Origin: Micromonospora cathayae
GTDB taxonomy: Bacteria; Actinomycetota; Actinomycetes; Mycobacteriales; Micromonosporaceae
Length of the DNA: 64,000 nt
Direction: 5' to 3'
Assembly: GCF_028993575.1 (NCBI RefSeq)
Contig: NZ_CP118615.1
Coordinates: 372,001-436,000 of the forward strand
The notes beneath the pieces are model-generated. The model searched no databases. It was given only the letters and a program-made list of their open reading frames with translations, and was not told the DNA's origin. Positions within the stretch are counted from its first letter, which is position 1, and the number at the start of each line of letters is the position of its first letter. Positions 50,102-58,910 of this stretch are shown here, piece after piece. Made by a program: the position numbers and the translations under genes.

Positions 50102-51112
50102 TCACTCATAGCGGATCCTCGGGTCGAGGACGGCGTAGAGGATGTCGACCAGCAGGTTGGCGATCAGGAAGACCAGGGCCAGCATGGTGACCACCCCGAC
50201 CACGACCGACGACTCACCGGTCCGGGCGGCCTGGGTGACCAGTCGGCCGATGCCCGGGATGTTGAAGATCGTCTCGGTGACGACGGCACCGCCGAGCAGG
50301 CCGCCGATGTCCACACCCAGGTAGGTGATCACCGGAATCAGCGAGTTGCGCAGCGTGTGCACGCCGATGACCCGCTTGTTCGCCAGGCCCTTGGCCTTGG
50401 CGGTGCGGACGAAGTCGGCGCGGATGTTCTCCATGATGCTGGTCCGGGTCAGCCGGGCGGTGGTGGCGAGCGAGATCGCGCCGAGCACCAGACCGGGGAT
50501 GACCAGGCTGGCCCAGGGATAGTCGGGCTTGAAGCCGGGACTGAACACGCCGTCGGCGATCACCTCGGGCACCCAGGACTGCTCCCGTAGCGTGTTGCCG
50601 AACTGCACCCCGACGTACTGCCGGACGAGGACGCCGAGCACGAAGATCGGCACCGAGATCAGGAAGACGGTGGAGATCTTGACGAGGTAGTCGGCGAAGC
50701 TGCCGCCCCGCAGGCCCGCCAGCACACCGGCGGCGATACCGACGACCGCCTCGAAGACGATGGCGATGACGACCAGCTTCAGGGTGAACGGCACGGCGTC
50801 GGCCACCAGGTCGGTGACCTCCCGCTGGCGGAGGTTAACCCCGAAGTCGAAGTTGAGGAAGATGCCTTCCATCCGGTTGAGGAACAGTCCGAAGCAAGGA
50901 TTACCCCGCTGGTCCAGACACGGGTCGTCGTAGCCCAGTCGCTGGGTAAGCGCGTTCAGGACCGACTCCGGCGGCGTCCGGTCCCCGAAGAGGGCCCGGA
51001 CCGGGTTCCCGCTGAACTGGACCGCCAGCGAGGTGAGGTAGTGCAGCAGGAACATGGTGCCCAGCACGGTGGGTATGAACTGGAGCAACCGTCGGACGAC
51101 GTAGCGCCCCAT
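50102..51112 (-). CDS. dppB: Oligopeptide/dipeptide ABC importer permease (DppB type)
   Basis: A 336-residue permease with the DppB opening MGRYVVRRLLQFIPTVLGTM and the EAA segment DFVRTAKAKGLANKRVIGVHTLRNSLIPV. About six membrane helices are visible. A rather long first periplasmic loop carries two Cys (DPCLDQRGNPCFGL). It is followed by dppC after 65 bp and preceded by the binding-protein gene. Confidence 0.94.
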   Translation of the reverse strand: MGRYVVRRLLQFIPTVLGTMFLLHYLTSLAVQFSGNPVRALFGDRTPPESVLNALTQRLGYDDPCLDQRGNPCFGLFLNRMEGIFLNFDFGVNLRQREVTDLVADAVPFTLKLVVIAIVFEAVVGIAAGVLAGLRGGSFADYLVKISTVFLISVPIFVLGVLVRQYVGVQFGNTLREQSWVPEVIADGVFSPGFKPDYPWASLVIPGLVLGAISLATTARLTRTSIMENIRADFVRTAKAKGLANKRVIGVHTLRNSLIPVITYLGVDIGGLLGGAVVTETIFNIPGIGRLVTQAARTGESSVVVGVVTMLALVFLIANLLVDILYAVLDPRIRYE

Positions 51113-51212
51113 GTCTGTTTCTCCTCTCGGCGCTGACGTGGCGGCAACGCCCTCCCGGGTGGGGAGACCGCTGCCGCCACGTCGTGTTACGGCTAGATCA
51201 GGGAACTGAAGC

Positions 51213-52850
51213 TCAGTTCTGCTTCAGCGAGGTCTGGCCGTAGTCAGCGTCCGCGACCGAGTTCCAGACGAACTTGTCCACGTTCTCGCTGTAGACCGCG
51301 CCGACCTTGCCCCACCACATCGGGATGACCGGCAGCTCCTCGACGAGGATGTCCTCCGCCTTCTGGTAGAAGGGGATCGCCGCCTCGACGCTGTCGGCCG
51401 CGTCACCCTGGGCGAGCAGCGCGTCGAACTCCGGGTTGCTGAAGGTGGAGTTGTTGCTGTCCGCGCCGGTGCTGTACAGCGGGGAGAGGTAGGTCTCGAG
51501 GAACGGGTAGTCCGGGCCCCAGCCGAGGCGGAACGGACCGGTGAACTTACGGTTGTCCGCGGTCTCGAGGTACTCGGCGAACTGCAGGTTGACCTTCAGC
51601 TCGTAGTCGATGCCGAGCGCGGCCTTGATCTGGTCACCGACGGCCTGGAGCCAGGCGTCGTGGCCGGCACCGGCGTTGGCCCACAGGGTCAGCTTGCCAC
51701 CCTTCCAGCCACCGGCCTCCTGCAGGAGCTGCTTGGCCTTCTCGACGTCCTTCTTGCAGTACTGGCAGATGTTCTCGCGAGCACCCTGGAAGGACGGGGC
51801 GACGTAGCCGGTGGCCGGGGTGAACCGGCCGTCGAAGACGGCGTCGATGATCGACTGCCGGTCGATCGACAGCGAGATCGCCTGCCGGATCTTCTTCTCC
51901 TTGAAGGCGTCGACGTACAGCGGCATGCCGACGTAGGTCAGGCTGTCACCCGGCTGCTCGTAGAGGCGGTCGCCGTAGGTCTGCTTGGCTTCCTTGAACC
52001 GCGCCGGCGGCAGGGTGTACATGACGTCCAGCTCGCCGGCCTGGAAGGCGGCGTACCCGGAGTCGACGTCGGCGAAGATCCGGTAGTTGATCTTGTCCGG
52101 CTTGCCCGGCTCGCCCTTCCAGCTGTCGCTGCGCACGACGGTGATGCCGACGTTGTGCTGCCAGCTGCCCTCGATCTTGTAAGGGCCGTTGCCGATCGGG
52201 GTCTCGTTGCACTTCTCGTGGTCGGCGATGCACGCCTCGGCCATCGGGAAGAAGCCCGGGTAGCCGATGATCGTCGGGAAGCCGGAGAACGGCTCGCTCA
52301 GCTCGACGGTGAAGGTCAGGTCATCGACCTTCTTCAGGCCGGAGAGCTCCTTGGCCTTCGGCTCCGGGGCCTTCTGCGGGCCCTCGCCGTCCGGGTCCTC
52401 GGAGGAGACCTCCTTGATACCGGCGATCCGCTTCATGAAGTACGCGTTGTTCTGGGCGTTCGGCCCGTACGCCGCGAAGTTCCACGACCGGATGAAGGAG
52501 TCGGCGTTGACCTTCTCACCGTTGTCGAAGGTGTAGCCGTCCTTGAGCTTGATCGTCCAGGTCTTCTGGTCCTGGGAGTCGATCGACTCGGCGATGTCGT
52601 TCTCGGGGGCACCGGTCTCGGCGTTGTACTTGACCAGACCACGGTAGAGCTGACGGATCACGTACAGCGACGGCTCGTCGTCACCGGCGGACGGCAGCAG
52701 GAACGCCGGCTCCGACGCGTAGACGCGGAGCTCGCCACCGCTCTTGCCCGTCGACTCCGACGATTCGCTGTCGCCACCACCGCTGCATGCGGTGGCCAAC
52801 ATGGCGGTGGCGGTCGCAGCGACCGCCACCTTCAGGAATTTCCCGCGCAT
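51213..52850 (-). CDS. dppA: Peptide-binding lipoprotein of the dpp-like importer
   Basis: A 545-residue family-5 solute-binding protein. The signal peptide ends in the lipobox MLATAC (Cys22), then a Gly/Ser linker. The conserved lobe contains WTIKLKDGYTFDNGEKVNADSF. It captures peptides outside the cell for DppBCDF. First gene of a five-gene operon with GAGGAGG before the ATG. A paralogue without a transporter lies at 31672-33273. Confidence 0.94.
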   Translation of the reverse strand: MRGKFLKVAVAATATAMLATACSGGGDSESSESTGKSGGELRVYASEPAFLLPSAGDDEPSLYVIRQLYRGLVKYNAETGAPENDIAESIDSQDQKTWTIKLKDGYTFDNGEKVNADSFIRSWNFAAYGPNAQNNAYFMKRIAGIKEVSSEDPDGEGPQKAPEPKAKELSGLKKVDDLTFTVELSEPFSGFPTIIGYPGFFPMAEACIADHEKCNETPIGNGPYKIEGSWQHNVGITVVRSDSWKGEPGKPDKINYRIFADVDSGYAAFQAGELDVMYTLPPARFKEAKQTYGDRLYEQPGDSLTYVGMPLYVDAFKEKKIRQAISLSIDRQSIIDAVFDGRFTPATGYVAPSFQGARENICQYCKKDVEKAKQLLQEAGGWKGGKLTLWANAGAGHDAWLQAVGDQIKAALGIDYELKVNLQFAEYLETADNRKFTGPFRLGWGPDYPFLETYLSPLYSTGADSNNSTFSNPEFDALLAQGDAADSVEAAIPFYQKAEDILVEELPVIPMWWGKVGAVYSENVDKFVWNSVADADYGQTSLKQN

Positions 52851-53303
52851 GGGAGTGCCTCCTCAGGGCGCTCGGCTCACGAGGGGGTTGTGAGGTGGTT
52901 GCCACTGTGACACCCGATGCGCGCCAGCGGAAAGCGGTGTTATCAAGCCGATACCCGGCCGGGACGGTGCCGACATCGGCTGGTCCGACGCCCCGGGGCG
53001 CGCCGACACGACCAAGATCATCAATCTGGGCGCGCTGCTGGAGCGGCCCTACCACACACAACATCAATGTCTGTGACCTTTCCCGCGTCCGGCCCACCAC
53101 GTTCCGCAGTGCGACGGACGCTCGCTGTTTCTATCCGTCCAGCCGATGCCGGCCTGGGCTACGCGGCCACCGCCACCACCTCATCGGACGAGGCCATCGA
53201 GGTCGGGTACCCCCGGGTGACGTCTGCCACGCCGAAGGCCCCACCCGGGCCACCGGACGACCCCACCCGGGCCACGGACCGACCCCACCGGCCGGACACG
53301 GAA
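52851..53303. other. Promoter region of the dpp operon and degenerate repeats
   Basis: About 450 bp with no gene. The right-hand end of the stretch (about 53240-53300) holds about three degenerate copies of a CGACCCCACCCGGGCCACGG-like unit. The part next to dppA should contain its promoter, but I cannot place -35/-10 boxes with confidence. Confidence 0.4.
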
Positions 53304-53339
53304 CGGCCCCGGCACCGCGGGAGGGCGGTGCCGGGGCCG
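53304..53339. terminator. Terminator hairpin after the thioester-protein gene
   Basis: Perfect 15-bp stem CGGCCCCGGCACCGC / GCGGTGCCGGGGCCG with a 6-nt loop, 18 bp beyond the stop of the minus-strand gene. Confidence 0.8.
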
Positions 53340-53357
53340 GGTCGGCGGGACGGGAGG

Positions 53358-54545
53358 TCAGGCCGTGAAGCGCACCTTGCGGCGGCGGACGATCACCACG
53401 GCGACCGCACCGGCGACCAGCAGCAGCAGGCCGGCACCGACCGCGGTGGCCACCGGGGAACCGGTCAGCGGCAGGTCGCCGCCGCCCGTGCCGCTGGCGG
53501 GAGACGGGCTGATGGTGACCGGGGCGGACGGGGTCGGGGTCCCGGCCGGGACGGTGGGGGTCGGCGTCGGGGTCTCGGCCGGGGTCGTCGGGGTCGGGGT
53601 GGGGGTCTCCTCGACCGGGGCGGCGGCGAAAGCGGCGCCCGCCTTGGCGGTCACGTCGGAGCCGGTGCTGCCGCCCAGGATCAGCTTCTGGGCCGCCCGC
53701 TCACCGGTGAACAGGAAGACCCGGCCGAAGGAGACCTGCCCACCCTTGCCGGTGAGGGTCACCGTGACCTCGCCGGCACCGTCCCGGGTCAGCCAGAACT
53801 TCCCCTCGTTGGTGGTCGACGTGACCGGGTTGCCCTCGGCGTCCACCGCGCTGCCGCCCTGGACGGCCAGGGTGATCTCGCCGGCCGGGCCGGCGACGGT
53901 GAACGGGCCGGCCTTCTCGCCGACCTTGGCCTCGGCGGAGGCCGGCGAGACGGTCAGCTCGGCCTTCGGCTCCGGCTTGTCGGTGGCGTTGGCCACCAGC
54001 CAGTCGTGGACCTTCTTGACGACCTCGTACTCGTTCTTGTCGGTCAGCCCCATGCCCCGGGCCCAAGGGTCGAGGGTGACGCCGTCACTGAAGTGCCAGA
54101 CGGCGGTCTGGGTGCCGAAGTAGAGCAGGTTGTCGCGCTTCTTGGCGTTCACCCCGCGCGGCAGAGTGGCGTCGGCCGCGTCGAGCAACTGGGCCGGGTC
54201 GGCGTTCGGGTAACCGTGGGTGAGCACCCACTGCACCTTGCCGAGGTTCTTCACCTGGGCGTCGCTCCAGGTGTCCTCCTGGTACTTCCCGTCGATGGCG
54301 ACGGCGGTGTGATAGTCGATGCAGAAGGCCGGAACGGTCTCGCGACCGATCTTCAGGGCCAGGGCCGAGGTGCTCTTCTTCTCACCGTTCAGCTTCAGCG
54401 TGACGCTGCTGTCCTTGACGCTCTTGGCGACGCCGGTGGCCGGGTCCTCGGCGAGCGCCGGGGCGGCCGTGACGAGGGCGAGCGCGCTGCCGGCGATGGT
54501 CGCCGCGGTCAGTCGCGCCCAGCGCCGTCCTCGTGGTCCGAACAT
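53358..54545 (-). CDS. Thioester-domain surface protein with LPxTG anchor
   Basis: A 395-residue exported protein. The signal peptide (cleavage near APALAE, residue 32) is followed by a thioester domain with Cys75 (AFCIDYHT) and the TQxA motif TQTAVW (145-150; Gln146). In this family Cys and Gln form an internal thioester that can bind host or surface amines covalently. A beta-rich middle domain (about 195-310) leads to a Thr/Pro stalk (TPTPT repeats) and a sorting signal LPLTG (near 360), hydrophobic helix and RRRK tail. No sortase gene is in the window. Confidence 0.9.
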   Translation of the reverse strand: MFGPRGRRWARLTAATIAGSALALVTAAPALAEDPATGVAKSVKDSSVTLKLNGEKKSTSALALKIGRETVPAFCIDYHTAVAIDGKYQEDTWSDAQVKNLGKVQWVLTHGYPNADPAQLLDAADATLPRGVNAKKRDNLLYFGTQTAVWHFSDGVTLDPWARGMGLTDKNEYEVVKKVHDWLVANATDKPEPKAELTVSPASAEAKVGEKAGPFTVAGPAGEITLAVQGGSAVDAEGNPVTSTTNEGKFWLTRDGAGEVTVTLTGKGGQVSFGRVFLFTGERAAQKLILGGSTGSDVTAKAGAAFAAAPVEETPTPTPTTPAETPTPTPTVPAGTPTPSAPVTISPSPASGTGGGDLPLTGSPVATAVGAGLLLLVAGAVAVVIVRRRKVRFTA

Positions 54546-54736
54546 CAGATTCTGTTACCTCTCCCCAGGGGATGCTCGTGTTGCGTACGAGCCGCATGGG
54601 TCGCCGTTCCCGCGGGATTTCGCACCACCCGCACGCGAGAACGCGACGGGGAATTATGCGACCCGGACGCCCCGCTTGTCAGCCCCGGAAAAAGGACATA
54701 ATTGCCTTACGGCGCAATCTTTCTAGGAGTAATTGA

Positions 54737-55414
54737 TCACACGAGCCGGCGGTCCGCCGCCCAGCGGGACAGCTCGTACCGGTTGGACATCTGGAGCTTG
54801 CGCAACACGTTCGACACGTGCGTCTCCACCGTCTTGATGGAGATGAACAGCTCCTTGGCGATCTCCTTGTACGCGTATCCCCGGGCCAGCAGCCGCAGCA
54901 CCTCGCGCTCCCGGTTGGTGAGCTGGTCCAGCTCCGGATCGGCGACCGGGGCGTCCGGCCGGGCGGCGAACGCGTCCAGCACGAAACCGGCCAGCCGGGG
55001 GCTGAACACCGCGTCGCCGTCGGCCACCCGGCGCACCGCCGCCGCCAGCTCGTCCGGGGAGATCGTCTTGGTCACGTACCCCCGGGCACCGGCCCGGATC
55101 AGCCCGATCACGTCCTCGGCCGCGTCCGACACGCTCAACGCCAGGAACCGCACCTGCGGGTGGGTACGCCGCATCGCCTCCAGCACCGCCCGGCCGCCGC
55201 CGTCGGGCATGTGCACGTCCAGCAGCACCACGTCCGGCCCGGTCGCGGCGATCCGGGCGACCGCCTCGGCGACCGTGCTCGCCTCCCCCACCACCTCGAC
55301 GTGCGCGCCCAGCTCGGCCCGGACCCCGGCCCGGAACATCGCGTGGTCGTCGACCAGGAACACCCGCAGCCGCCCGTCGTCGGGGGCCGTCGTCTCCGCG
55401 CTCTGCTCGACCAT
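54737..55414 (-). CDS. LuxR/NarL-family response regulator of the PspC kinase
   Basis: A 225-residue regulator. The receiver (about 15-130) has VFLVDDHAMFRAG and the phospho-acceptor Asp in DVVLLDVHMPDGGG. The LuxR helix-turn-helix (about 155-215) includes LTNREREVLRLLARGYAYKEIA and VETHVSNVLRKL. The ATG at 55414 lies one base after the kinase stop, so they are co-translated. Its likely target is the divergent PspC/LiaF-like operon, whose promoter region has phased repeats. Confidence 0.93.
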   Translation of the reverse strand: MVEQSAETTAPDDGRLRVFLVDDHAMFRAGVRAELGAHVEVVGEASTVAEAVARIAATGPDVVLLDVHMPDGGGRAVLEAMRRTHPQVRFLALSVSDAAEDVIGLIRAGARGYVTKTISPDELAAAVRRVADGDAVFSPRLAGFVLDAFAARPDAPVADPELDQLTNREREVLRLLARGYAYKEIAKELFISIKTVETHVSNVLRKLQMSNRYELSRWAADRRLV

Positions 55415-55415
55415 G

Positions 55416-56654
55416 TCACCTGTCCCTTTCCGCCGTGGAACCATTCCCGGAGACCGGCAGGATCAACCGCACCTCGGTCCCCTCTCCCGGCCCGGAACGG
55501 ATCTCCGCCCGGCCGCCGTGCCGCTTCATCCGCCCGATGATGGAGCCGCGCACCCCGTGCCGGTGGTCGTCCACGGTCTCCTGGTCGAACCCGACGCCCC
55601 GGTCCCGGACGAACACGCTGACCTGGTCCGGCTCCACCTCCGCGTAGAGCGAGACGGTCTGCACACCGGCGTGCCGGGCCGCGTTCACCATCGCCTCCCG
55701 GCCCGCGGCGACCAGCGCGCCGACCCGCTCGTCGGTCTCCCGGTCGCCCACCACCACCGCCTCGACGGTGATCCCGTAGGTGTCCTCCACCTCGGCCGCC
55801 GCCTGCTCCAGGGCCGCCGCGAACCGCTCCGTCGGCGAGGCGGTGGGCTTGTAGAGCCAGTTGCGCAGCGTCCGCTCCTGCCCCCGGGCCAGCCGCTGCA
55901 CCGCCTTGACGTCGGCGGCGTTGCGCTGGATCAGGGCGAGGGTGTGCAGCACCTGGTCGTGGATCATGGCGGCCAGTTCGGCACGTTCCTGCTCCCGGAT
56001 CCGCCCCTCCCGCTCGGAACGGAGCTGGTTGAACGTCCGCCAGAGCACCGGCGCGGCCACCACCCCGACACCGGCCAGGCCGACCAGCGCGAAGATCACC
56101 CCGTTGATCACCGCGTCCATGTTCTGCACCGGCGAGTAGACCGCCGCGACGCCGATGATGCCGACCGCGACCAGCACCCCGCCGCCGATGAAGCGGAGCA
56201 CGAAGGCCCGCCGGTCGGTCTCCTCGACCACCGCGCTCAGCCAGGGCAACGGCAGCGAGCCGGAGTTCTGCCAGCGGCGCTCCGGCAGCGACTGGTGCCA
56301 GATCACGCCCGCCCCGACCGCGATGATCGCGACCAGCCAGCCCGCCGTGCCGGCCACCCCGACCGAGTCGAAGAGCTGCATCTGGACCAGCAGCACCACC
56401 AGGCCGATCACCACGAACGGCAGCAACTGCGCGACGTCCCGCCGGGGCGGGGTGGCGGTGTCCCCCGGTCGCAGCGGCACCACCGCCCAGAACGCGGCGT
56501 ACAGCAGCAGGCCCAGCCCGCTGAGGCCGAGCAGCACCATGAAGGCGATCCGGACCCGGACCACCGAGACACCGATGTGCTCGGCGATACCGGCGGCCAC
56601 GCCCACGGCCATCCGGTGCTCGCGGGCCCGGTAGAGACGGGGAGGCTGGGTCAC
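55416..56654 (-). CDS. Sensor histidine kinase with N-terminal PspC domain
   Basis: A 412-residue kinase. It begins with a PspC domain (about 5-65: LYRAREHRMAVGVAAGIAEH and the first helix), then more membrane helices. The phospho-acceptor is in LAAMIHDQVLHTLALIQ, and the HATPase has REAMVNAARHAGV and DRGVGFD. PspC domains respond to membrane stress, so this is probably an envelope-stress sensor. The GTG at 56654 starts the conserved TQPPRLYRAREHR; a GTG 14 codons upstream is possible. It is divergent from a second PspC gene. Confidence 0.9.
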   Translation of the reverse strand: MTQPPRLYRAREHRMAVGVAAGIAEHIGVSVVRVRIAFMVLLGLSGLGLLLYAAFWAVVPLRPGDTATPPRRDVAQLLPFVVIGLVVLLVQMQLFDSVGVAGTAGWLVAIIAVGAGVIWHQSLPERRWQNSGSLPLPWLSAVVEETDRRAFVLRFIGGGVLVAVGIIGVAAVYSPVQNMDAVINGVIFALVGLAGVGVVAAPVLWRTFNQLRSEREGRIREQERAELAAMIHDQVLHTLALIQRNAADVKAVQRLARGQERTLRNWLYKPTASPTERFAAALEQAAAEVEDTYGITVEAVVVGDRETDERVGALVAAGREAMVNAARHAGVQTVSLYAEVEPDQVSVFVRDRGVGFDQETVDDHRHGVRGSIIGRMKRHGGRAEIRSGPGEGTEVRLILPVSGNGSTAERDR

Positions 56655-56788
56655 GGTACTGATCTCGGGCCCCCCTGCTCGCGTCCGGTCCGACACCGAC
56701 GGTCACCGTGCCGGCGTCGACACCGATCGTCACACGCGCGCCCGCCGTGGGGCCACGGGGACGCCCCCGAGATTCCGGGCCGCCGGAT

Positions 56789-56808
56789 CTCAGGGTGCGC
56801 TCAGGGTG
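56789..56808. promoter_or_regulatory. Phased direct repeats in the PspC divergent promoter region
   Basis: CTCAGGGTG at 56789-56797 and 56800-56808, an 11-bp period (one helical turn), 45-64 bp upstream of the PspC/LiaF-like gene. A dimeric response regulator binding one DNA face would fit. Confidence 0.45.
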
Positions 56809-56852
56809 GGTCCCGACGGCGCTGCCCGCCGGCAGCTAGCAGGATCTGGGGT

Positions 56853-58439
56853 ATGACCGAGGAGACCGCCCGGTCGCCCCGCCCGGAGGCGACCCGGCCG
56901 GGCGTACCACCGCCGACCGCGGGCGGCCCGACGCCGTCCGCCCCGCCACCGCCACCGGCCGCCGGCCGGACCGGCCCCACCGCGGCACCGCCGTACGACC
57001 AGCCGCCCGCTCCCGGCGGGGCCGGCTTCACCTCCCGGTACGGGCTGGTCCGCCCACGGGCGGGGCGTTACCTGGCCGGGGTGTGCGCGGCGATCGGCCG
57101 GGCCACCAACACCGACCCGGTGCTGTGGCGGGTGCTCCTCGCCGTGCTCGGCTTCTTCGGCGGCGTGGGCATCCTGGTCTACGTCTCGGCCTGGCTGATC
57201 ATCCCCGGCGAGGGGGACAGCGCCTCCCCGATCGAGTCGATGCTCGGCCGGGGCCGGTCGAGCATGTCCCCGGTCACCGTGATCATGCTCAGCATCCTGG
57301 TCGCGATCAGCTTCGGCTACATCGTGACCGACGCGTTCCGCGCGGTGCTGCTCGGCGCGGCCATCCTGATCGGCGGTGCGCTGCTGCTCAACCGGGACCA
57401 CCCCGCCCGGGACCACGGCGACGGCACACCCCACCCGACCGGGCCACCGCTGGCGTACCCGCCGGGGCCGGTGCCGCCGGTGAGCTACCCGGCCCCGGGC
57501 CCGGTGACCGCGGCGACGCCACCGGCACCGGCACCGTTCGGGCCGGCCGCGCCGCCCGCCGGGGACGGCACCGGACCGTTCCGGCCGTCCGCCCCGGTCG
57601 CCCCCGGGGCGGGCACGCAGGCCGGCGGGCTCCCCGGCTGGCCGGCCCCGGCCGGTCCGACACCGTCGACCGGGCCGGTCACGACGACAGCGACCCCGCC
57701 CGGCTACCGCCCGCCCTTCGCCCCGCACGGTCCGTACGCCGGTCCCGGCCAGCACGGTCCGTACGCCGGTCCCGGCCCGGTCCCGGCGGCCCCGCCCGGT
57801 CCACCGGTACGGCCACCGAAGCGACCCAGGGAGCACTCGCCACTCGGTCCGATCACGTTCTCGCTGGTCTTCCTGGCCTGCGGGGTGGTGGCCGTACTCG
57901 ACCTGCTCGGGGTGATCCAGGTCAGCGCGTCGGCGTACTTCGCGGCGGCCCTGGCCACCATCGGGCTCGGACTGGTGGTCGGCACCTGGTTCGGCCGGGC
58001 CCGCTGGTTGATCGCCCTCGGGCTGGTCACCGCGGCGGCGTTGGGCTTCGCGACCGCGGCCGAGTCCTTCGCCGACTGGCGTCCGGTCAACGGGAACGTC
58101 ACCTGGGCACCGGCCACCTACCCCGACCTGGCGCCCCGGTACCAGCACTCGTTCGGGGACGCGCTGCTGGACCTGCGCGCGGTCGACTTCAGCCAGCACA
58201 ACGCCGCGACCACCGTGGTGACCACCGTCGGGGACGCCACCGTGCTGCTGCCACCGGACGTCGACGTCACCGTCCAGGCCGAGGTCAACGCGGGCGAGGC
58301 GACCCTCTTCGGGTCCCGCTCCGACGGGCCGCGTCGACAGGTCCGTCAGGTCACCGACCTCGGTGCGGACGGCGCGGGCGGCGGCTCGCTGCGGTTGATC
58401 ATCAGGGTCACCGCCGGCACGTTGGAGGTGACCCGGTGA
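56853..58439 (+). CDS. PspC-domain protein with LiaF-like C terminus
   Basis: A 528-residue membrane protein. A Pro-rich head (1-60) precedes a PspC domain (about 62-125: RYGLVRPRAGRYLAGVCAAIGRA). Two further helices follow, then a long Pro/Gly/Ala cytoplasmic linker (about 195-325, with a repeated HGPYAGPG), three to four membrane helices (about 335-405) and a soluble beta-rich C terminus. The last part (AATTVVTTVGDATVLLPPDVDVTVQ) resembles LiaF/YvqF-type domains. It is probably the output or modulator of the adjacent kinase/regulator. Confidence 0.85.
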   Translation: MTEETARSPRPEATRPGVPPPTAGGPTPSAPPPPPAAGRTGPTAAPPYDQPPAPGGAGFTSRYGLVRPRAGRYLAGVCAAIGRATNTDPVLWRVLLAVLGFFGGVGILVYVSAWLIIPGEGDSASPIESMLGRGRSSMSPVTVIMLSILVAISFGYIVTDAFRAVLLGAAILIGGALLLNRDHPARDHGDGTPHPTGPPLAYPPGPVPPVSYPAPGPVTAATPPAPAPFGPAAPPAGDGTGPFRPSAPVAPGAGTQAGGLPGWPAPAGPTPSTGPVTTTATPPGYRPPFAPHGPYAGPGQHGPYAGPGPVPAAPPGPPVRPPKRPREHSPLGPITFSLVFLACGVVAVLDLLGVIQVSASAYFAAALATIGLGLVVGTWFGRARWLIALGLVTAAALGFATAAESFADWRPVNGNVTWAPATYPDLAPRYQHSFGDALLDLRAVDFSQHNAATTVVTTVGDATVLLPPDVDVTVQAEVNAGEATLFGSRSDGPRRQVRQVTDLGADGAGGGSLRLIIRVTAGTLEVTR

Positions 58440-58660
58440 AGGCACACCGTACCGATCTGCTGTCGCTCGCCTTCGGACTGCTGTTCCTGGTGATCGCGGC
58501 CTGGTGGCTGCTGGCCCAGTTGCTCGGGCTGGTCGTGCCGCTCGGCTGGCTGCTGGCCGGTGTGCTGGTGGTCATCGGTGCCCTCGGGCTGCTCGGCGCG
58601 GTACGCGCCGCCCGGTCACCGGCACCCCGACCCGACCCGGACGCCACCGACGCACCGTGA
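58436..58660 (+). CDS. Small two-helix membrane protein
   Basis: A 74-residue protein: basic start (KAHRTD), helix LLSLAFGLLFLVIAAWWLLAQ, Gly/Pro turn, second helix LGWLLAGVLVVIGALGLLGA and a charged Pro/Asp tail. The GTG overlaps the stop of the PspC/LiaF-like gene (GTGA), so it belongs to that stress operon. Similar LiaI-like partners occur in other bacteria; function here is inference. Confidence 0.8.
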   Translation: MKAHRTDLLSLAFGLLFLVIAAWWLLAQLLGLVVPLGWLLAGVLVVIGALGLLGAVRAARSPAPRPDPDATDAP

Positions 58661-58910
58661 CCGGCGATCCGTCCCCCGCCCCCACGTCCACCCGCCCACC
58701 GGTCGGACTCAGCGCAACCGGCCGGGCCGGCCATGACGAGGCCCCGGGGGACCAGCGCCGCGGCCGGCCGCCCACGGCGGTGCGGCTGCTGGTCCGGGCG
58801 GCCTATGCTGGCCGTGGAGATTCGCCCGCACCGGTCGGCACGCCTCGTCCGCGCCACCGCGGCCCATCCGACGCGATTTCCGACCCGACCCCGCTAGGAG
58901 CCCGTCCGAG

